From an uncultured Eubacteriales bacterium (GTDB lineage Bacteria > Bacillota > Clostridia > Oscillospirales > CAG-382), in the NCBI GenBank assembly GCA_934502885.1, contig CAKSUT010000009.1:1-64000 (forward strand): a stretch of DNA of 64,000 nt, written 5' to 3'. Positions 16,901-26,140 of this stretch are shown here, piece by piece (within the stretch, counting starts at the first letter, position 1; each line of letters opens with the position of its first letter). The position numbers were made by a program, and so were the translations under genes. Below the pieces are notes generated by a model. It saw only the letters and a program-made list of their open reading frames with translations, made no database searches and was not told the origin of the DNA.

Positions 16901-17695
16901 TTATTTTTTCATATGCCTGTATTCTGTGGGAGTTGCATTGTATGCGGACTTGAATACTCTCAGAAAATGCGAAAGGTTGCCGTAACCGCATTCCAAGCAT
17001 ATTTCGGTCACGCTCAGCTCTGTTTCGGCGAGCATTCTTTCGGCACGCCGCAAACGCATATCCGAAAGATATTTGGAAAAACCCACTCCGAGAGCGTCCT
17101 TGAAAATCCTTGAAAGATACTGCGGTGTGACGGACAGCTGCTTTGCGACGGACGGCAAGGAGATATTTCCGCAAAAGCCTTCGTTTATTATTCCGACTGC
17201 CTCGGCGACTATTCGCAAGCCGTGCCTTTCCGAGGACGGTACGACTCTTTCTCCGTCGGCAAGAAGTCTGTAAACCATAGTGTTTATGAGTGCCTTCAAA
17301 TATGATTTGTCGCCGCGGAACTTCAAAGCCTCTCGGAATGCCGCCGCCATGAAACCGTTTTCGTCGAGGTTCGGCACAATGACCGAGGAGATTTGCGTAT
17401 TTTGACCGCCTATGACCGTATTGTCAAACGACAGCTTAATGTATCCTGACGCTTGACCGGTTACCTTTATGCTGTGGAAATCCGACGGGCTTATGAGTAT
17501 GGCTGTCGTTGAGGCTATCGGAACAAACCCGTTGTTTATGAAAACACCGCCGTTGAAAGGGCGATACAGCGTCATTTCATAGTATGAGTGGGTGTGAGTC
17601 CGAAAATCGAATACATCTCCCGTTTCCGCAAGTATCTCTCCGAGAGGAATTCCGAACCGTTCCGCACCGATATATTCATCAGTCAAAAGCTTCAC
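16901..17695 (-). CDS. AraC-family transcriptional regulator
   Basis: A 264-residue one-component regulator. Residues 1-140 form a cupin-like sensory region with the HTHSYYEM metal/ligand-type motif near residue 36. Residues 160-264 form the paired helix-turn-helix domain; the second helix phrase is CGYGNLSHFLRVFKSAYNATPTEYR. The divergent glycosidase and mannose-phosphate isomerase genes (17890-20774) are its most likely targets. The 190-base gap between them is the probable control region. The ligand is probably a sugar but cannot be identified. Confidence 0.9.
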   Translation of the reverse strand: MKLLTDEYIGAERFGIPLGEILAETGDVFDFRTHTHSYYEMTLYRPFNGGVFINNGFVPIASTTAILISPSDFHSIKVTGQASGYIKLSFDNTVIGGQNTQISSVIVPNLDENGFMAAAFREALKFRGDKSYLKALINTMVYRLLADGERVVPSSERHGLRIVAEAVGIINEGFCGNISLPSVAKQLSVTPQYLSRIFKDALGVGFSKYLSDMRLRRAERMLAETELSVTEICLECGYGNLSHFLRVFKSAYNATPTEYRHMKK

Positions 17696-17889
17696 CCCGC
17701 TTTATGCCGAAAAGTTAAAAAATGCAATACATTGAACAAATAAACGCAAGAAAGGATAGCCGTCGTGTGTTACAATTAATGTGTGGTTTGTCCGAACGCT
17801 CATGTTTTTTTCGGGTTAACAGACACACATTTACATTGTATCACGTTTTTAAGAAAAGTCAAGTAAAAATTGAGGAATGGGGCGGAACT

Positions 17890-19809
17890 GTGAAGGGATT
17901 GTTTGATAACGGATTTTTTACGGGTATAAACTACTGGGGATCGGAAAGTGCGATAAATATGTGGGAAAACTTTAACGCCGAATCTGTGGAAAACGACTTT
18001 CGGCTTCTTTGCGGCGCAAGGATTACTCACCTTCGTGTGTTCCCGCTGTGGCCGGTGTTTCAGCCGCTTAAAGCACTGTATTCTTTCGGAGGTGTCGAGG
18101 AGTACGGCTTCGGGGAAGAACCGCTTCCGGATACCCCTGCCGGGCGTGCCGGGGTCAGTGAGGAGGCTTGCCGCAATTTTGAGGTGTTCTGCAATCTCGC
18201 CGAAAAATACGGGCTTAAGCTCATCGTCGGACTCATAACCGGTCATATGTCGTTCAGAAACTACGCTCCTCCGGCATTTGACGGAAAACCGCTTGTCGGA
18301 AATCCGACGGTTACCAAGTGGCAGCTGAGATTTGTCAAATACTTCGTTGCGAGGTTTGCAAAAAAAGCGGCGATTGTCGGCTGGGATCTCGGCAACGAAA
18401 CTTCCAATCTTCCGAATATGAATTCCGGTCCGGATACCTTCGGCGTATGGTGCGAGACAATTGCCGATGCGATAAAGGTCTGCGACGGTACACGTCCCGT
18501 TATCTCCGGACTTGCCGAATCGACGGTTGAAAAGGGAACGTCAAGCTTCAGGATGGCGGGTGAGGTGTGCGATGTGCATACGACGCATCCTTACGGCATT
18601 TTTTCAACCGCCTCCGAGCCGCTTGCCACCATGAGACCGATACTCGATCTGCCGCTTCGGTGCCGTCTCGGCGAGGATATCGGAGGTGTACCGACCTTTG
18701 TGCAGGAATTCGGTTCGATTGGCTATATGAACTGCTCGGAAAAGACCGAAGCGGAGTTTTACCGTGCCGCGCTTCTTACGTCTCTTGCGCACGGTGGTCA
18801 CGGAGTTATGTGGTGGTGCGCCTTTGATCAGGGACACTTCGGATATGCACCCTACCGTTGGAATACAATAGGAAGCGAGTACGGTTTCTTCGATAAGAAC
18901 ATGAACGAAAAGCCCATAGTCGAAGTAAACCGCAGATTCTGCGAAAAGCTTGAGAAGATTCCCGGAAGGGTACTTCCGAAGCACACCGTAAACGGCACGG
19001 TCATCGTCGAAAAAGACGACGGAAGGTCGGTTGACAGAGGGGTTCTTGCCGCAGCTTACATACTTGCGAAGCGCGCGAATATGGACGTCGGCTTTACGTA
19101 TGCGCTTGACCCGATACCCGATTCTCCCCTCTATATTTTCCCGTGCGTTGCCGGAAATCATTCGATAACGCTCGGAAGACTTAACGAAATACTTGACAGG
19201 GTGAGAAAAGGTGCGGTGCTTTATATGTCGGCACACACGGGACTTTTCAGGTCTGTCCCCGAAATTACAGGAACAACCTTTGAATACCGTGAAAAAATCG
19301 ACGCCGTAAAAACCGTCCGCTTCGCAGACAGAGAGCTTTGCATAAATACCGCATACTTCTTGAAGCCCGAGGAGACTTCGGCCGAGATACTCGCAAGAGA
19401 TGAAAACGGAGAGGGCGTGTTCTTTAAGCACAAATACGGTGAAGGCTATGTGTACTTTCTCACCGTTCCTCTCGAAAAGCACGTTGCCGGCGAAAAAGGT
19501 GCGTATTTCAAGGATGACGCTCCTGAGTACGAATGCATCTACCGTGAGCTTGCGAAAGCCTCCGGTGCCGAAAGAGCTGCCGACAGCGACAACCGATTTG
19601 TACGTCTCACCGAACATATCATTGACGAACGTTCGCTTTATATATTCGCAATAAACTATAACAATAAGCCCGAGACCGCAAGCCTCACGCTGAACGGAGA
19701 TTACGATGTGACGGCGGTGTTCGGAGAACGCTTTGAAAACAATACGCTTTCAATTTGCCAAAACGACGGAGTACTCCTGAAAGCTGTCCAAAGAGGTGAG
19801 AAAAGGTGA
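17890..19809 (+). CDS. clan GH-A glycoside hydrolase, beta-mannanase/beta-galactosidase-like, cytoplasmic
   Basis: A 639-residue glycosidase. I start it at the GTG at 17890, preceded by GAGG about 14 bases upstream, because homology-like sequence begins there; a longer reading adds 56 residues without domain character. The TIM barrel (1 to about 360) has the acid/base Glu170 in WDLGNE and the nucleophile Glu273 in VQEFG, the paired glutamates of clan GH-A. A second alpha/beta region (about 390-540) and a C-terminal beta-sandwich follow. No signal peptide is present. It overlaps the next gene, mannose-6-phosphate isomerase, by GTGA, so a mannoside is a reasonable guess at the substrate. Probably under the divergent AraC regulator. 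Confidence 0.82.
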   Translation: MKGLFDNGFFTGINYWGSESAINMWENFNAESVENDFRLLCGARITHLRVFPLWPVFQPLKALYSFGGVEEYGFGEEPLPDTPAGRAGVSEEACRNFEVFCNLAEKYGLKLIVGLITGHMSFRNYAPPAFDGKPLVGNPTVTKWQLRFVKYFVARFAKKAAIVGWDLGNETSNLPNMNSGPDTFGVWCETIADAIKVCDGTRPVISGLAESTVEKGTSSFRMAGEVCDVHTTHPYGIFSTASEPLATMRPILDLPLRCRLGEDIGGVPTFVQEFGSIGYMNCSEKTEAEFYRAALLTSLAHGGHGVMWWCAFDQGHFGYAPYRWNTIGSEYGFFDKNMNEKPIVEVNRRFCEKLEKIPGRVLPKHTVNGTVIVEKDDGRSVDRGVLAAAYILAKRANMDVGFTYALDPIPDSPLYIFPCVAGNHSITLGRLNEILDRVRKGAVLYMSAHTGLFRSVPEITGTTFEYREKIDAVKTVRFADRELCINTAYFLKPEETSAEILARDENGEGVFFKHKYGEGYVYFLTVPLEKHVAGEKGAYFKDDAPEYECIYRELAKASGAERAADSDNRFVRLTEHIIDERSLYIFAINYNNKPETASLTLNGDYDVTAVFGERFENNTLSICQNDGVLLKAVQRGEKR

Positions 19810-20774
19810 TATACAAGCTTGCGGAAAACAGAGTCTGCCGGACATATAGCGGCGGCGCAAAGATTGATGCATTCACGGGCAGAAAGTGTGAGCGTGAGGG
19901 ATTTTACCCTGAGGATTGGACGGCTTCGACCGTCTGCGCAAAGTCGCCGGGCGGCAGAACAGAGGGATACGGCATTGCCGAAAACGGTCAAACCGTCTCG
20001 GATATTGTCGGCAGTGAGGGACTTCCGATACTTGTAAAGCTGCTTGACGCCGGGGAGCGGCTTGCCGTGCAGGTGCATCCTACCGTTGAATTTGCAAGGA
20101 AGCACTTAGACTCGCTCTTCGGAAAAACCGAATGCTGGTATATGCTCGGATGCGATGAGGACGCCTGCGTTTATCTCGGCTTCGGCAGAGGGATAACAAA
20201 AGAAAAATGGAAGTCGGCGGTGCTTGACGGCGGCAGTGAAAGGATTCTTTCAATGCTGTGTGAAATACCCGTAAAAAAGGGAGACTTTGTGTTCGTCGGC
20301 GGCGGAATTGTTCATGCGATAGGTAAGGGGTGCTTTTTGGCGGAGCTTCAGGAACCGAGCGACATTACGCTGGTTGCCGAAGAAAAAACTGCGTCGGGAG
20401 GGACGATACCGAAATTCAGGCGCGACTGCGGACTCGGACTCGATAAAGCACTCGATATGTACGATTATACCGGTTTTACGGAAGACGAGGTGCGCAGTAA
20501 GTACGTCTTTCATCCCGAAATCGTAAGAAACGGCGTGACGGAAGTGTGCGGTCGTTTTCTTACCGATAAATTCTCGATGGTTATCTTAAACGGCAATGCG
20601 GTTTACAAAGTAAAAAGAAAATATGCCGTGGCGATAACGGTATCGGGGGAGGGACGTCTCTGCGGCGAAAAAACCGTATGCGGCGACAGATTTCTCATAC
20701 CGTGCGGCGATTTGGAAAAAATGCGTATCACGAGTGAGGGCAACGGCGATTTTACTGTGATACTGTGTGAGTGA
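19806..20774 (+). CDS. manA: mannose-6-phosphate isomerase, class I
   Basis: A 322-residue zinc cupin enzyme that interconverts mannose-6-phosphate and fructose-6-phosphate. The zinc-site sequence VQVHPT is near residue 83, and the conserved CWYML and GGGIVHAIGKG segments follow (about residues 115 and 165). It starts at a GTG that overlaps the glycosidase stop, with AGAGGTGAGAAAAG as ribosome site, so the two genes are coupled. This links release of a mannose-containing glycoside to entry into glycolysis. The C-terminal part is a shorter beta-domain than in E. coli ManA, as usual in Firmicutes. Confidence 0.9.
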   Translation: MIYKLAENRVCRTYSGGAKIDAFTGRKCEREGFYPEDWTASTVCAKSPGGRTEGYGIAENGQTVSDIVGSEGLPILVKLLDAGERLAVQVHPTVEFARKHLDSLFGKTECWYMLGCDEDACVYLGFGRGITKEKWKSAVLDGGSERILSMLCEIPVKKGDFVFVGGGIVHAIGKGCFLAELQEPSDITLVAEEKTASGGTIPKFRRDCGLGLDKALDMYDYTGFTEDEVRSKYVFHPEIVRNGVTEVCGRFLTDKFSMVILNGNAVYKVKRKYAVAITVSGEGRLCGEKTVCGDRFLIPCGDLEKMRITSEGNGDFTVILCE

Positions 20775-21218
20775 CCCTCAAATTTTAGATAAAATGAAAA
20801 ATAAATATTACATATTTAACAATTAAAGCTCAAATCCCTTGACATTTTTGCCGAAACGGTATAAAATTACAGGGTAACGGTGAGTGTATCGCACTTGCCG
20901 TGCCAACGGATTTTATTGCGCTGAAAATCGGTGCGTTTCTTATAAAATATAATTTTTTTACCGGTTCAAGTTTATATATGTAATATATATCGTGCGGACA
21001 GAGTCTTTCGGTGTGCTGCGGTCGGGTCTTTCGGCGTTGCGCGGTCTTTTCGCACGGCACTTTCGGAATTCAATATGTTTTGTAAGTCAGAATGCGCCGA
21101 CAGAGTGCGTTTTCCCGTGCGTTTGGGGAGACGTGTTCGTGTCGGCATTTCTTTTTTTCGCGCCGCCTTTTTCGGGGCTTTTGCCACTGTTGAAAATTTT
21201 TAAAGGAGGTGCTTGTTT
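20775..21218 (+). promoter_or_regulatory. long leader region of rny with promoter
   Basis: A 444-base stretch without a gene. A promoter is at 20839-20867: TTGACA, 17 bases, TAAAAT. The transcript would carry a leader of about 350 bases. I see no known riboswitch. The ribosome site AAAGGAGGT is at 21202-21210. Confidence 0.6.
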
Positions 21219-22772
21219 TTGAACTGGATTATCGGACTCATAATTGGAATTTTCGCCGGTATTGTAATTGCCGGAATCGCTTTCGCACTTATAATCAATC
21301 ACAGAAAAAAGATCGGTGCGGACGAAATCGAAGCCGCAAAGAGCGAGGCGAAGAGAATAGTCGATGAGGCTCAGAAGACCGGAGAGACTAAGAAAAAGGA
21401 AGCTCTCATCGAAGCCAAGGAAGAAATAATACGCAACAAAAACGAAGCTGAAAGAGAAGCCAAAGAGAGAAGAAAAGAAATCGACCGTCTTGAAAAGAGA
21501 GCCATTCAGAAAGAGGAAACTCTCGACAAAAAGATCGAGTCCTGCGAAAAAACCGAGGAAAACTACCGTAAAAAGATAGCCGACTGCGAGGCAAAGGAGG
21601 CGGAACTTGAGGAACTCAAGACCGCAAAGCTTGCAAAGCTTGAGGAGCTGTCCGGACTTACCGCGGAGGAAGCCAAGGATTTGCTCATCAAGGAGATCGA
21701 GTCGCAGGTACGCCACGAGGCGGCGATGAAGATCAACGAAATTGAGCAGGAGGCGAAGGACGAAGCGGAGACGAGAGCGAGAAACATCGTTGCTCTCGCA
21801 ATCCAGAGAATAGCGTCCGACCACGTTTCCGAGACGACCGTTTCGACTGTCGCACTTCCCAACGACGAGATGAAGGGAAGAATCATCGGCCGAGAGGGAC
21901 GAAATATCAAGTCCATAGAGAACATAACGGGAGTAGACCTCATAATCGACGACACCCCGGAAGCGATAACCATTTCGTGCTTCGACCCGGTAAGGCGAGA
22001 GGTTGCGAGACTTGCGCTTGAAAGACTCATCGGCGACGGCAGAATTCACCCCACGAGAATCGAGGAAATGGTCGAAAAATGTCAGCGCGAGGTTGACCTT
22101 GTCATCAAGCAGTCGGGCGAGCAGGCTGTGTTCGAGACGGGAGTCCACGGACTCAACCCCGAGCTTATCAAGCTTCTCGGCAGACTCCGTTACAGAACGA
22201 GTTACGGTCAGAACGTGCTCATACATTCGCTTGAGGTTGCGCACATTGCCGGCATTCTTGCGGACGAACTCGGCGTAGACTCCACCCTTGCAAAGCGCGC
22301 GGGACTTCTCCACGATATCGGTAAGGCTGTAAGCCACGAGGTCGAGGGATCTCACGTTGCGATAGGCGCGGACATCGCGAGACGCTACCGCGAGAACAAG
22401 GACGTTATCCACGCCATAGAGGCGCACCACGGCGACGTGGAGCCTCAGACGGTTGTTGCGATGATAGTACAGGCGGCGGACGCCGTATCGGCAGCACGTC
22501 CCGGTGCAAGAAGAGAGAATCTCGAGAACTACATCAAGAGACTCCAGAAGCTCGAGGAAATAGCAATGAGCTTCGACGGCGTCGAGAAGTGCTTCGCCGT
22601 ACAGGCAGGCAGAGAGATACGCATCATGGTCAAGCCCGAGAAGATAAACGAGGACGATATGACGCTCCTTGCGCGTGACGTCGCAAAGAAGATCGAGGGC
22701 GAACTCGAGTATCCAGGTCAGATTAAGGTCAATATCATAAGAGAAAGCCGCAGAGTCGATTACGCAAAGTAA
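21219..22772 (+). CDS. rny: ribonuclease Y
   Basis: A 517-residue membrane-tethered endoribonuclease that starts mRNA decay. I choose the TTG at 21219: AAAGGAGGT ends 8 bases upstream, whereas the TTG at 21213 is only 2 bases away. Residues 2-28 form a membrane helix. A long charged coiled coil covers about 30-205. The KH domain has the RIIGREGRNIKS loop near residue 222, and the HD domain has LLHDIGKA near residue 365. The length matches the family (about 520). It is followed by a strong terminator. Confidence 0.95.
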   Translation: MNWIIGLIIGIFAGIVIAGIAFALIINHRKKIGADEIEAAKSEAKRIVDEAQKTGETKKKEALIEAKEEIIRNKNEAEREAKERRKEIDRLEKRAIQKEETLDKKIESCEKTEENYRKKIADCEAKEAELEELKTAKLAKLEELSGLTAEEAKDLLIKEIESQVRHEAAMKINEIEQEAKDEAETRARNIVALAIQRIASDHVSETTVSTVALPNDEMKGRIIGREGRNIKSIENITGVDLIIDDTPEAITISCFDPVRREVARLALERLIGDGRIHPTRIEEMVEKCQREVDLVIKQSGEQAVFETGVHGLNPELIKLLGRLRYRTSYGQNVLIHSLEVAHIAGILADELGVDSTLAKRAGLLHDIGKAVSHEVEGSHVAIGADIARRYRENKDVIHAIEAHHGDVEPQTVVAMIVQAADAVSAARPGARRENLENYIKRLQKLEEIAMSFDGVEKCFAVQAGREIRIMVKPEKINEDDMTLLARDVAKKIEGELEYPGQIKVNIIRESRRVDYAK

Positions 22773-22800
22773 AAGACAAAGCCTCATAAGAAAAAACGAG

Positions 22801-22832
22801 CCGCAGATCCGAGATGAGGGTCTGCGGTTTTT
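22801..22832 (+). terminator. terminator of rny
   Basis: CCGCAGATCC (22801-22810) pairs with GGGTCTGCGG (22818-22827, one G-T pair), followed by TTTTTG. Confidence 0.85.
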
Positions 22833-23104
22833 GAAATTGAAAATGGAAAGTTGAGAATGGAGAATTGATGTTGAAAAGCGGAGCTTTTCAAAAATTGAAA
22901 ATTGAGAATGGAAAATGGAGAATTGGGGTTGAAAAGCTCCTGAAGTCGCTTTTCTTCAATATTTGAATGGTGCGGAATTTGAGGGTGTGCGGCGACGGGA
23001 AGCACCGCTTCGTAATTGAGAATTGAGAGTGGAGAATTGAGAATTGGGGTCGAAAAGCTCCTAAAGTCGCTTTTCTTCAATGATTGAATGGCGCGGAATT
23101 GAGC
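22833..23104. repeat. AT-rich GAGAATTGA-type repeats
   Basis: Low-complexity runs of GAGAATTGA/GAAAATTGA variants fill 22833-22925 and 23010-23050. Between and after them stand two direct copies of a roughly 55-base segment (22924-22980, 23044-23100) containing AAAAGCTCCTNAAGTCGCTT; an inverted copy of it is at 12092-12125. Confidence 0.7.
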
Positions 23105-23334
23105 GTGAGCGGCTGTCCCTTTTCCGCCGCAGGCGGAATAAAATTCAAATCTGTTTTCATCGGCAATTTACTTGCCGATGAGAACACCTATAGATTCGCG
23201 AGTGAAGAGAAGCAAGCGGAGCTTGCGCCTCAAGCGAGGCGCGAGTGTACGAATCTGTGGGGGGATACCATAAGGGGGGAGTGGAATTTCCCCCTTATGA
23301 AATAACGTCCGTCCACGACTTACGAAGCTCGGGC
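23105..23334. repeat. structured tandem repeat, copy A
   Basis: A 230-base unit, directly repeated as copy B. It contains in order: hairpin TCCGCC-GCA-GGCGGA, hairpin CATCGGCAA-TTTA-CTTGCCGATG, a larger domain bounded by AGATTCG and CGAATCT that holds the stems GCAAGC-GGA-GCTTGC and GCCTC-AAGC-GAGGC, and a last hairpin CATAAGGGGG...CCCCCTTATG. The final bases (23307 on) copy the 3' end of the deacetylase gene. Confidence 0.75.
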
Positions 23335-23584
23335 GTTAGCGGCTGTCCCTCTTCCGCCGCAGGCGGAATACAATTCAAATTTGTTCTCATAGGCAATTCA
23401 TTTGCCGATGAGAACACCTATAGATTCGCGAGTGAAGGGAAGCAAGCGGAGCTTGCGCCTCAAGCGAGACGCGAGTGTACGAATCTGTGGGGGATATCGT
23501 AAGGGGGAGTATGTACTCCCCCTTACGAAGGCATCGCTTGCGATGCCTTAGATAACGTCCGTCCACGACTTATGAAGCTCCGGC
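23335..23584. repeat. structured tandem repeat, copy B
   Basis: Direct repeat of copy A at about 90 percent over the common part. The last hairpin is CGTAAGGGGG...CCCCCTTACG: relative to copy A both arms changed together, keeping the pairing. An extra hairpin GGCATCGC-TT-GCGATGCC is inserted before the end. The unit ends inside the deacetylase coding region. Confidence 0.75.
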
Positions 23585-24213
23585 GTGAGCGGCTGTCCCT
23601 TTATCTCGAAAAGCTCACGTATGTTCACGAACTCGTACCCCTTCGCCTTGAGAAGCGGTATCGCCTCTTCGAGTACGTCCGGAGTGAGGTGGTTTCCTCG
23701 GCAGTCGTGCATGAGGAAAATGTGTCCGTCCGACGCACACGAGAGAACCCCCGCAAGACGGGTTGCGTAGTCCGAGGTCTTCGGATCGTCCTCACGTGAG
23801 TTCCAGTCGGCAGAGCCGCACTGACCGTTTATGAAGGTGAGCGGCACGGCGTCGTAAACCGTGTCGTTTACGCAGAGTCCGGGCGCACGGAAAAACTTCG
23901 GATAGTCGCCGACCGCATCGTATACGTACTTCTGCGTCGCCTCGTACTCGGCGATTATTTCCCCGCGCTCCATCGTCCTCATGTCGCGGTGAGTCTTCGA
24001 GTGGTTCTCGATTGTACAGCCCTGCTCGACCGCACGGCGCATTATCGAAACTCCCTCTGCGCCGCCCCACGCCGATACAACGAAAAACGACGCGCGGCAG
24101 CCGTATTTTTCGAATATGTCCAAAAGACGCACCGTCGTGTCGCTCGGACCGTCGTCAAAGGTGAACGCGCACACCGGCGCACCCGATTTTTTTATTTCTT
24201 CAAGCGTTTTCAT
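23548..24213 (-). CDS. polysaccharide deacetylase (CE4/NodB family)
   Basis: A 221-residue NodB-type deacetylase. The motifs are in order: TFDDGPS (18-24, the catalytic-base Asp and the metal Asp), the metal-binding ENHSKTHRD (about 70-78), RAPG (about 107) and a late LMHDCRGNH segment with the catalytic histidine. No signal peptide or membrane segment is visible, which is odd for a cell-wall enzyme and suggests action on a cytoplasmic or small substrate. The last 17 codons are duplicated outside the gene at 23305-23357, at the junction of the structured repeats. Confidence 0.88.
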   Translation of the reverse strand: MKTLEEIKKSGAPVCAFTFDDGPSDTTVRLLDIFEKYGCRASFFVVSAWGGAEGVSIMRRAVEQGCTIENHSKTHRDMRTMERGEIIAEYEATQKYVYDAVGDYPKFFRAPGLCVNDTVYDAVPLTFINGQCGSADWNSREDDPKTSDYATRLAGVLSCASDGHIFLMHDCRGNHLTPDVLEEAIPLLKAKGYEFVNIRELFEIKGQPLTPELHKSWTDVI

Positions 24214-24331
24214 TTGCTGTCCCTCCGAGTCAATATATGTACATATCGGTAGAATACCGCAAAAATGTTAATATTTCAATGCCGAAATGCACTTTTTAAG
24301 TCAGTCTTTACAAAATGATAAAAAATAATCC

Positions 24332-24360
24332 TTGAAAAATATTTTCAAATGTGGTAAAAT
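24332..24360 (+). promoter_or_regulatory. promoter of the amidohydrolase-rpiR genes
   Basis: TTGAAA (24332-24337), 17-base spacer ending TGTGG, TAAAAT (24355-24360), 36 bases upstream of the amidohydrolase start. Confidence 0.7.
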
Positions 24361-24396
24361 AAACGAAAATAACACGTCAAAACGGAGGTCACCGTT

Positions 24397-25197
24397 ATGT
24401 ACGATATAATCGATTTTCACACTCACCCGTTTACCGAGGACGCAAACAATATCTGTTCGCACATTGCAAACTGCGATATGTCGGTCGAAAACACTCGGAA
24501 AACCTTCGGTGAACTCGGAGTTTCAAAGATAGTCGGCAGCGTGCTTTGCAGAAGAGGACACGGCGTCGATAAGGACGCTTCGGAGTGGGACGCAGTCAAG
24601 GCAAGCAATGACAAGGCTCTTGAACTGCGTGAGGTTTACGGCGATTTCTACATTCCCGGCTTTCACGTTCACCCCGGCTTTGTCCGTGAGTCGTGCGAAG
24701 AGATAGAGCGCATGGCGCACCTCGGAGTGAAGCTTATCGGCGAGCTTGTGCCGTATATGCACGGCTGGGGAGATATGGGCTTTACGTATGCCTCGCATGA
24801 ATTTGACGAGATACTCGATGTCGCAGAGTCCTACGGTATGGTCGTCAGCCTGCACTCAATGTGGAACGACGAGATGGACGAAATGGTGAAGAAGCACGGA
24901 AATGTCGTCTTTGTTGCGGCTCACCCGGGAGAGTACGGCGACTTTATGCGCCACATGGAGAGAATGAAGATGAGCGATAACTATTACCTCGACCTGTCCG
25001 GGTACGGTATGTTCCGCCACGGTATGCTCCGCCACGGACTCGACCTCTTCGGAAAGTCACGCTTCCTTTACGGCTCGGATTTCCCGACCTGCAATCCCGC
25101 AATGTATATCGGCGGCATACTTCTCGACACGCTCATAACCGACGATGAAAAGAAAGCTGTATTCTCCGAAAACGCAAAGAATATACTCGGACTTTGA
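24397..25197 (+). CDS. amidohydrolase, PF04909 type
   Basis: A 266-residue metal-dependent hydrolase or decarboxylase with a TIM barrel. The metal-binding HTH of DFHTHPF is at residues 6-8, FHVHPGF lies in the middle, AAHPGEYG carries the next ligand, and YGSDFPT the last aspartate. Members hydrolyse lactones or decarboxylate aromatic acids; the exact reaction is unknown. AACGGAGGTCACC gives a strong ribosome site. The gene is followed by an RpiR regulator 34 bases downstream and is probably co-transcribed with it. Confidence 0.88.
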   Translation: MYDIIDFHTHPFTEDANNICSHIANCDMSVENTRKTFGELGVSKIVGSVLCRRGHGVDKDASEWDAVKASNDKALELREVYGDFYIPGFHVHPGFVRESCEEIERMAHLGVKLIGELVPYMHGWGDMGFTYASHEFDEILDVAESYGMVVSLHSMWNDEMDEMVKKHGNVVFVAAHPGEYGDFMRHMERMKMSDNYYLDLSGYGMFRHGMLRHGLDLFGKSRFLYGSDFPTCNPAMYIGGILLDTLITDDEKKAVFSENAKNILGL

Positions 25198-25230
25198 TTT
25201 TTAAAATAAACAACGGAAAGGAAAGCAGAT

Positions 25231-26106
25231 ATGGCAAACGAAACGAAAAACGCTTCAATGGACAACTCCACTCTCCGCATTAAATCGTATTATGACAAGA
25301 TGGGCATGGCTGAAAGAAAGGTCGCCGACTGGCTTCTCAAGCACAGGGACGAGTCGATAAAGCTCTCGATAGTGGAGCTTGCCGGAAAAACCGGCGCAAG
25401 TGAGGCGACTATAGCGAGATTTGCGCGCAAGCTCGGCTACGGCGGCTATCAGGAAATGAAAATAGCCTTTGCTCAGGACGAGTCGAGAGGCTACAAGCCG
25501 ACTCACGAAACCGTAAAAAAGGCGGATACGTGCAGTAAAATATTCGAGAAGGTCATAGGCGACGTCGATGAAACGCTTATGCACACGCGCGCCGTTCTGA
25601 CGGACAAGAAGCTCGAGGCGGCGGCTGAAGCAATCCATAACGCAAAGAAGCTTCTCGTGATAGGTCTCGGTGCGTCGGCGTCGGTCGCAATGGACGCCGC
25701 ACATAAATTCCTTCGCGAGGGTGTTGACTGCACTTATTCCTCCGACAACCATATGCAGGTAATACTTGCGTCGCACCTTACCGAAAAGGACGTCGTTCTT
25801 GCAATATCGCACTCCGGCTCGTCCAAGGACATAATTGAGGCAATGGAGGTTGCAAAGAGCTGCGGAGCAACGACTATATCCATTTCCAACTACGGCAGAA
25901 CGCCTATTGATAAGGTCTCCGACATAGAGCTTAACACAGCCGCCGACGAGACGAAGTTCAGCATGCTCGCTCTTTCCTCAAGAATAGCGCAGCTCTGCAT
26001 TATCGACACGCTCTACCTTTACGTTGTAATGCGCCGCGATAAGGCGGCGGCTAATGCAATAGCGAAGGTCGAGAAGGCTCTCGAGACGAAGAAGGTCGAA
26101 AAGTGA
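25231..26106 (+). CDS. RpiR/MurR-family transcriptional regulator
   Basis: A 291-residue regulator. The N-terminal helix-turn-helix (about 15-90; GASEATIARFARKLGYGGYQE) is followed by a sugar-isomerase (SIS) domain (about 125-265), with GLGASASVAMDA and ISHSGSSKDIIE as the phosphosugar-binding loops. Family members sense phosphosugars and control sugar catabolism. It lies in the same direction as the amidohydrolase and CPBP genes. An AACGGAAAGGAAAG ribosome site supports the start. Confidence 0.92.
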   Translation: MANETKNASMDNSTLRIKSYYDKMGMAERKVADWLLKHRDESIKLSIVELAGKTGASEATIARFARKLGYGGYQEMKIAFAQDESRGYKPTHETVKKADTCSKIFEKVIGDVDETLMHTRAVLTDKKLEAAAEAIHNAKKLLVIGLGASASVAMDAAHKFLREGVDCTYSSDNHMQVILASHLTEKDVVLAISHSGSSKDIIEAMEVAKSCGATTISISNYGRTPIDKVSDIELNTAADETKFSMLALSSRIAQLCIIDTLYLYVVMRRDKAAANAIAKVEKALETKKVEK

Positions 26107-26140
26107 GAATGCCGCAGGTCAGCCGAGATGAGGTGATTTC

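Noticed and set aside
20868..21200. Riboswitch in the rny leader
   Set aside because: I looked for T-box, SAM, lysine and glycine riboswitch signatures and a terminator/antiterminator pair and found none.
21087..22787. A 566-codon open frame on the minus strand over rny
   Set aside because: Antisense to a confidently identified RNase Y gene; low-complexity leucine/serine-rich product with no motif.
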